Source of the DNA: Mikania micrantha
Lineage: Eukaryota > Streptophyta > Magnoliopsida > Asterales > Asteraceae
Assembly: GCA_009363875.1 (NCBI GenBank)
Contig: CM018698.1
Coordinates: forward strand, 57,569,067-57,633,066
Reading direction: 5' to 3'
DNA: 64,000 bases
Shown: positions 58,512 through 64,000 of the stretch, piece after piece
How the letters are laid out: every line of letters starts with the position of its first letter
How positions within the stretch are numbered: position 1 is the stretch's first letter
Notes under the pieces: model-generated
Databases searched by the model: none
Told to the model about the DNA's origin: nothing
What the model saw: the letters and a program-made list of their open reading frames with translations, nothing else
Program-made: the position numbers and the translations under genes

Positions 58512-60453
58512 CATTACTAATGGCTTTCATATGAAGGTTTTTTATGTGATTAAGGGCTGCTTCAATGCCATATGCTCGGATTATGGCAGTGGTTACTTGA
58601 GGATGTCTCATAGGTTTATGCTTTTTACAATTTTTGTTTTCTTTCAGTTTCCATTTTAAATTAATGTGTGGATGTCTTGACATCTTGGCTGCTGGGAAGG
58701 GGGACACATACACTTTTATATAAATTTGTTTCAACTCTTGACATTTCTTAAGGACCAAATCCATCTGTTTCTGTTTTTTTTTTTTTTTAATTTTTTTTGT
58801 TTTCTTGAAAGTAAACACTGACCCTGAATTTTAGAAAACAGTACAAAATTTACAGCTATAATCCAAAAAAGTCACTTGTGGATCCATAATTTTATAAACC
58901 GGAGAAAAAAATGCAGGATAGATCAGCACCAAATTACAACTATCTCACAAGCAGTAAAAGAAGATATCAAAGTGAAAACTTCTTACAACTACGACAAGAA
59001 TCAATGTCAACGTCTTTTATCTTTTGTTTCCGTTATGTATGTCAAGCTAAACATTGAATTGAAATCGATGTTTAGCGTGAGAGATCATGTTAAAGAGGCT
59101 TATTGTAGTTAATTACGCAGTCGGTAGTAAAACAATGAAGCCAGTAGTTAAATTGGTGGATTAGACCCACCAAAAAACTGCTACACTTGATACTGTATTA
59201 ATATTAGTAATGGGAACATTTTACTATAAATATAGAAATCAACGCCGTGGCCTCCATATATAAACACCGAAATCACTCAATCAAATGAGTTTTTGTACCT
59301 TGAATAATGGCAATTTTAAACGAGTGTATTGGTAATGAGAGAACTAATTAAAAAGGTTGAAAATTGGAACATAGAACTTGTACCTGTGGTGTGTATGTTA
59401 GATAATCATATATATGGTTTATATCATGTGAAAACCTGATTTTAAAGAGAAACTTTTAAACTCTATCTGAGTTAATAAAAAAATTAGGATTTAATAAACA
59501 AATGTGGTTTACTATGGACTACATATTTATTTTCAAGATTCCAGATATACGTCTCAGATAGGCTTTAAAGGTTTTCTCTTTAAAATCGAGTTTTCACATG
59601 ATACAATCCATCATATATATAAGCTTATTAATTAAAAACGTAAAATGAAAAAGTTATGAAGTTTGGGACATAGAACTTGTACCTGTGGTGTGTGGATGTC
59701 ATGAGATACTCGTATATATGGTTTATATTATTTGAAAACCCGATTTTAGAGAAAAACCTTTAAACCCTATTTGAGCTATTGTTTTGAAATTTTGAAAAAT
59801 AAATATGTGGTTTACATTAAACCTCAATAAAAAATTAGGATTTAATAAACAAATGTGGTTTACTATGGACTACATATTTATTTTCAAGATTCCAGATATA
59901 CGTCCCAGATATGCTTTAAAGTTTTCTCTTCAAATTCGGGTTTTTACATGATACAATCTAATATAAACTTATTAATTAAGAACAAATAATGAAAAAGTTA
60001 TAAATTTTTGAAATAATTTGGAGTAATCATGTGACTTGATGAAGCCTTGCAATGCTTCATGGTTAGTGGTTACTAATAATGTCTTGTTTGTATTCTTGGC
60101 ACCTATATTGGTTATTACTATATTAGTAAGGTGCCTACACGATGTGATATAAACTAAAATAAAAAAAAAAAACCTTTAGTTTATGGTTTTCAAAACTTTG
60201 TAAGTTGTACTTCATGCTAAACAATTATAAAACACTTAATTTTAAAATATTTAATCAAATGATCATTCAATACTATGTGTTTTGAGTTACAAGATCACCC
60301 AATTCTAATAAAGATGTAAAGTTATAGCTAAAGTAGTCGACACTAGACTAGTGCCAAAGCCATATTTAAGGAATTATTTAGTATACATGCAACGAGTTAT
60401 TAAACGTTGTGGAAGGTACGAACGTACCCCACTAACATTTATATATGGTTTAA
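58512..60453. other. eIF5A 3' region and intergenic DNA
   Basis: The first 300 or so bases are probably the eIF5A 3' untranslated region. The open frame near 58876-59112 has no recognisable family. From 59369 a duplicated foldback repeat is annotated separately. Confidence 0.45.
59369..59985. repeat. duplicated foldback repeat, about 300-bp units
   Basis: Two direct copies start with acatagaacttgtacctgtgg at 59369 and 59668; the second has about 48 extra bases in its middle. Within each copy, gtgaaaac(c/t)...ttttaaagagaaa is repeated inverted as tttctctttaaaa...gttttcac, so each unit can fold back on itself. Confidence 0.75.
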
Positions 60454-63400
60454 TTAATAATCTGTCACGACTTCCTTGTAAGAATCTTCAAGTATGGTAT
60501 CCATGTTTCCAGGCCGTGAGAACACAACCTTCAATCAATATAATATAGAAACTAAACAAAGTATATATTGTAATTTTTATACATAGCAGCCCTCAAACAT
60601 GCATGATTTTATAAAGAAATAAGCATTTGTATCAGCGTATGTATATACATATACAAGGCCGGCTCAACCATTATCGGGAATCATGGTGAACATAAAATTC
60701 AGAGCCTATTTTCAAACTAAGGTCAACCACTAATTAGGAGAAGGATTCAGTTTTCGGTTTGTTTGATTCTGAATAATTTTATGCCCATCCATAACCAAAT
60801 CGATCCGCAATAGGAATTTGTCTAAACTAATTGATCTATGATATCATTCTTTATAGATTATAAACCAAATATAAATAGGGGCATTTACATATTTCCCCCT
60901 CCAAATATCATATATTACATATATATCCAACCAAAAAAGTCAATTACATATTTCCCCTTTTTAAAAGATAGTTCCCCTTCAAAATAAACTAGTCAATTAC
61001 ATATTTTCCCCTCACAAGGGGAAATATGTAATTGATTTTAAGGGTTGGGTAAATATGTAATTAAGGCTCTCATTAGAGGGATATATGTAAATAATTCTAT
61101 ATAAGGAGGGGAAATATGTAATTGATTTTAAGGGTTGGGTAAATATGTAATTAAGGCTCTCATTAGGGGGATATATGTAAATAATTCTATATAAATATTA
61201 TTATGTTTTTTAAGAGCTGAGTCCCTAAAATTTCGAGACCCTAAATTTTGAGGTACTAGGCACCAGCCTAAATTTCTTCAAAAAGAGCCGGCTTTGTATG
61301 TATATGCGCGCGTCCACGTGTGTAATAACCAGATTCTCTAAATCTTTTGAGACAAATTAGCCAGAAGGACAAATGATTTTATGGTAGCTTTTGTGAATGT
61401 CATGTTAAAGACATCTACAGAGGTACCTGATAATCCGAAAGTGTCTCTGTCTTAAAACCAGCAGCAGTAATGTCAAAATAGTACTCCCATGTACGGATGA
61501 ATTCTTGGTTGAAGCCCAAAGCAAGGATTTTGCTGCAAGTTATACAACCAACCATCAAACAAATTTACCAATATATTCTCACTAGTGTTTGGGGCGGAAG
61601 AACAAAGTCAAACCTTACCTCCATCCAATTGAGATAGAGTTGGGATAGAGGTTAATCGGCCCAATTCAAAATAAGTAAACTAATGTTAAAATTAACATAA
61701 TTTTACTTTTTCCCCTTTAGGGCATTCACATATATACATTATATGTTAGATATTTTAGTGTAATTGGGGTTAATTTTATCGATCAATATGAATTATGAAA
61801 TTATTATACAAGTTGGGTGTGGGGTGCACGCTTGTTTAATATTTTATAAATTCAATAGGGGTTCCAAGGGGGCAACGGGGTCCGGGGGCAGCGCCCACGG
61901 TTAGCGGGGTCCAAGGGGCAGAGCCCTTGGCCCCATTGAGCTGCTAGGTCAGCTTGGAAAATTTTTTTCTAACCTAAGTTGTTATATTAAAAAATCAATA
62001 GAAAAATTGATTTTACGAATTTTACATTAAATTTGTTTTTTAAAACTTTAGTGTCGTTTTTGTGAAATATGAAAGTTGGAAAACTGCCTGGAGGCAGTTT
62101 CCAAATGTCTGCGCCCAGAAATTGATCGAATTCACAGATTGGTTCATTCACGAAATTCACAGCGAATTTTATTTGTTCTTGAGAAAAATCGAATTTTATC
62201 CGATCAAATATTTGGGTGAACCGCAAATAGTTTGATCTGAAAGTGTGATCCACGACTTTCGATTTCATCCGGTGTTCGTGATTTCTGGAATTTCTCTACA
62301 TTATATGCATGCACCGCAAATGTAGCAACAACCAACCAACCATCAAATGATAGAATTCATAAATTGAAACAATGATTAAATCAAATGGTATTACCTTTGG
62401 TTTTTCAAGAAGTTAGCTCTCCAACATCTTAGTGTTCGGTGATAATGTTCTCCTATCTTTTCCACATGATCCACGCTGCAGGTTGAATCATTAATTTGAT
62501 AACATATGTTTTCTCCATATTTAATTCTCTTCATCGACTCGCGAACGAAGTTTAACAGTTACTTGTTTTGCGACCATTAAGGTAACTTAAAACTAGATCG
62601 ATTTTGGTCGCTAAGTTTGAGACCATTGTGATTTCGGTCGAAAATTTGCGACCAGTTTTTTCAGTTGCAAACACGATTGCAAATGCCCAGTATATTCTAG
62701 CAGTGATGGTTTTAATGACACACTTACCTTAATCTGGTGGATGCAGTCATTGCTGATATCAATATGTTAAGTGAAGGTATGTCACCTCCTGGAAATATAT
62801 ATTCTCTAACAAATCCTGGTGTCCGTCTAAATTCGTCATATTTTGCGTCTTGGACTGATATGAACTGATGTTTAAATAAAAAATTTAGTAGCAAAATGAA
62901 TCCAAATTCTTGAAAATTTATAAAAAACATAAATGACTACAAAAATAAAATAATTTCTGTTTTTCATTTCTTTGAACGCCTCACTAACAGGCCACAGGAG
63001 AAAGCTGAATAATTTGAGAAAATCTCCTTGTGGGATTCGCACCCATGACCATAACCTTAATTGTTCTTTTTAATTCTTTAAAACTTGTTGGTTTTCAATT
63101 GAATGCATCCCTGTATACACACCTGTAGGACAAAAATCCCATCATCTGTCAATGCAGATTCACAGCACCGAAAAAACTCCTCATAGTATTCATGGCCAAA
63201 ATGTTCAATCGCTTCACTGAAAATACACATTTCTTGATTAGATTATGAGCAACTACTGATCACCATATACATGTGTTGCAACCAATTTATAACATCATCA
63301 TGAAGCAATAATATATATTACAGATCAAACGGTAAATGATCGATGCAGCTCACCAGCTTATTATCCTATCGTATTTGGTGTTGGGCAACTGCCTATAGTC

Positions 63401-63982
63401 ACATAATAGAAATGTGATGTGATCCTGATAGAACAAATAATTGTATTAATTAGGAAACTCATAAATAGAACACACAGAACCTTAGAGCCGCCTGCATAAT
63501 AATAATACTTGATTCTAAATTTACATGCATGCTAATATGAGCATTGACGGAGCTTGACAAAAAACTTCGAGGGGGCGAAGGATTTTGAAGAAGAAAACGG
63601 AGGGGGCCGAAGGATTTTGAAGAAGAAAACGGAGGGGCTGAAGGATTTTCCGACGAAATACTACTTAGTCGACTCTTCTAACCGGAAAAACAGGGGGCCC
63701 CGCCCCCTGGGCCTCAATAAGCTCCGTCCGTGAATATGAGCAATAACATGTGTATGTGTATCTGTGTGTCAATGTGCGCGCGCGTGTCTGTATTTATTTT
63801 TTAATCTTATAAATACTTGCCTGCAGATTAGCTTCCTTCACTTTACTTTCTGCATATATTATCTGCTCTTTGGAGAGGGTGATGCCTGTGTATTTGCATC
63901 CAGTTTGTTTGACTAACTCTATAGCGAAACCACCCCAACCGCATCCTATATCAAGAACTTCATGGTGCTTTTCAACTTTTGC
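60454..63982 (-). CDS. cyclopropane-fatty-acyl-phospholipid synthase-like, C-terminal part
   Basis: Seven exons on the minus strand are visible: 63982-63821, 63424-63354, 63216-63123, 62864-62728, 62475-62395, 61532-61427 and 60528-60454 (stop TAA), 241 residues; the 5' part lies beyond the window. The methyltransferase motif VLDIGCGWGGFAIE binds S-adenosylmethionine, followed by CKYTGITLSKEQ, LCDYRQLP, YDRIIS, HEYYEEFFRCCESAL, REYIFPGGDIPSL and ALGFNQEFIRTWEYYFD, the order of plant and bacterial CFA synthases. The enzyme adds a methylene bridge to unsaturated acyl chains of phospholipids. In plants a long N-terminal FAD/amine-oxidase-like domain usually precedes this part. The first visible intron has a GC donor (CTGCAG|gcaagt); the others are GT. 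Introns hold transposons at 63543, 61744 and 60654. The frame stays open throughout. Confidence 0.9.
60654..61296. mobile_element. hAT-like element in the last intron of the CFA-like gene
   Basis: The ends CAAGGCCGGCTC and GAGCCGGCTTTG are inverted copies over GCCGGCTC; the flanks TACATATA and TATGTATA match at 6 of 8. Inside are a 90-bp tandem duplication (61018-61197) and inverted acatatttcccc / ggggaaatatgt blocks. Related in ends to 8689-9297. Confidence 0.65.
61018..61197. repeat. 90-bp tandem duplication
   Basis: Two units (ggggaaatatgtaattga...ataattctatataa) start at 61018 and 61108 and differ at only one or two bases, so the duplication is young compared with its host element. Confidence 0.9.
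61744..62300. mobile_element. solo LTR, 557 bp, in an intron of the CFA-like gene
   Basis: It begins TGTTAGATATTTTAG and ends ATTTCTCTACA with an exact 5-bp duplication TTATA (61739-61743 and 62301-62305). Its flanks (catatatacattata and ttatatgcatgcaccgcaaatg) are found uninterrupted at about 14530-14563, an empty site. Full-length relative at 54144. Confidence 0.85.
63543..63733. mobile_element. small DNA transposon (MITE), 191 bp, in an intron of the CFA-like gene
   Basis: Flanked by ATATGAGC (63535-63542 and 63734-63741), extendable to 9 bases with the next A. Ends carry GACGGAGCTT and AAGCTCCGTC. Inside, gaaggattttgaagaagaaaa is duplicated with cggagggg between copies. Confidence 0.75.
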
Positions 63983-64000
63983 CTAGACAAGTTTCAAAGA

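Noticed and set aside
58876..59112. 78-codon frame downstream of eIF5A
   Set aside because: No family recognised, no splice context, and adjacent to eIF5A 3' sequence. Kept as intergenic.
63028..63058. tRNA-like B box (GGTGCGAATCCC on the minus strand)
   Set aside because: No A box at the right distance and no cloverleaf arms; it lies in an intron.

Overview
This is a eudicot nuclear genome window: genes with GT-AG introns, plastid and stomatal genes, and AT-rich intergenic DNA packed with transposons. I lean towards Asteraceae because LTR ends beginning TGTCACA(C/T)CCCGAG are abundant there as I recall, but that is an inference. No prokaryotic, organellar or viral gene cluster is visible.

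Six host genes can be followed exon by exon. They are a DUF863-family gene (minus, 2023-5195, leader to about 6380), a mitochondrial-type PPR gene (minus, 12991-15778), the stomatal bHLH gene MUTE (minus, 26259-30118), a plastid-division MinE gene (plus, 50248-52204), eIF5A (plus, 56392-58511), and the 3' half of a cyclopropane-fatty-acid-synthase-like gene that leaves the right edge (minus, 60454-63982). They share no operon-like arrangement or common pathway. Every reading frame joins correctly across the splice sites given, so all six look intact as far as they are visible. A short open frame at the left edge may be the tail of another gene.

The rest is a transposon landscape. The largest object is a 12.4-kb nested structure at 34178-46555. 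It is a decayed Ty1/Copia element with a 5-bp target duplication (ACTTC), split by two coding-free LTR-like insertions: A, 2.9 kb (38729-41610, duplication AATGA), and B, 4.2 kb (42282-46459, duplication TCATA). Removing both leaves a Copia element of about 5.3 kb. Three shorter solo LTRs lie at 31890-33065, 54144-54696 and 61744-62300. The second is inside another Copia relic, and the third has a paralogous empty site within this same window at about 14541.

Small non-autonomous elements fill the spaces and the introns. Many hAT-type elements have 8-bp duplications (8689, 10058, 16696, 18308, 25754, 27278, 29003, 53229 and others). There is a Tourist-type MITE with a TAA duplication (21923), Helitrons with TC...CTAG ends and a terminal hairpin (22404-24583, 47303-47755, 48588-49356), SINE-like retroposons, and two adjacent foldback elements, one with 205-bp nearly perfect arms (23492-23938). 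The points that touch host genes are a hAT element starting 20 bp inside MUTE intron 2, a hAT element containing a Helitron that ends 78 bp before the MinE start codon, and three transposons in successive introns of the fatty-acid gene, which also appears to use a GC-AG intron.

All coordinates, alignments and counts were made by eye without any search. Family names of transposons rest on termini and target duplications, not on database matches.
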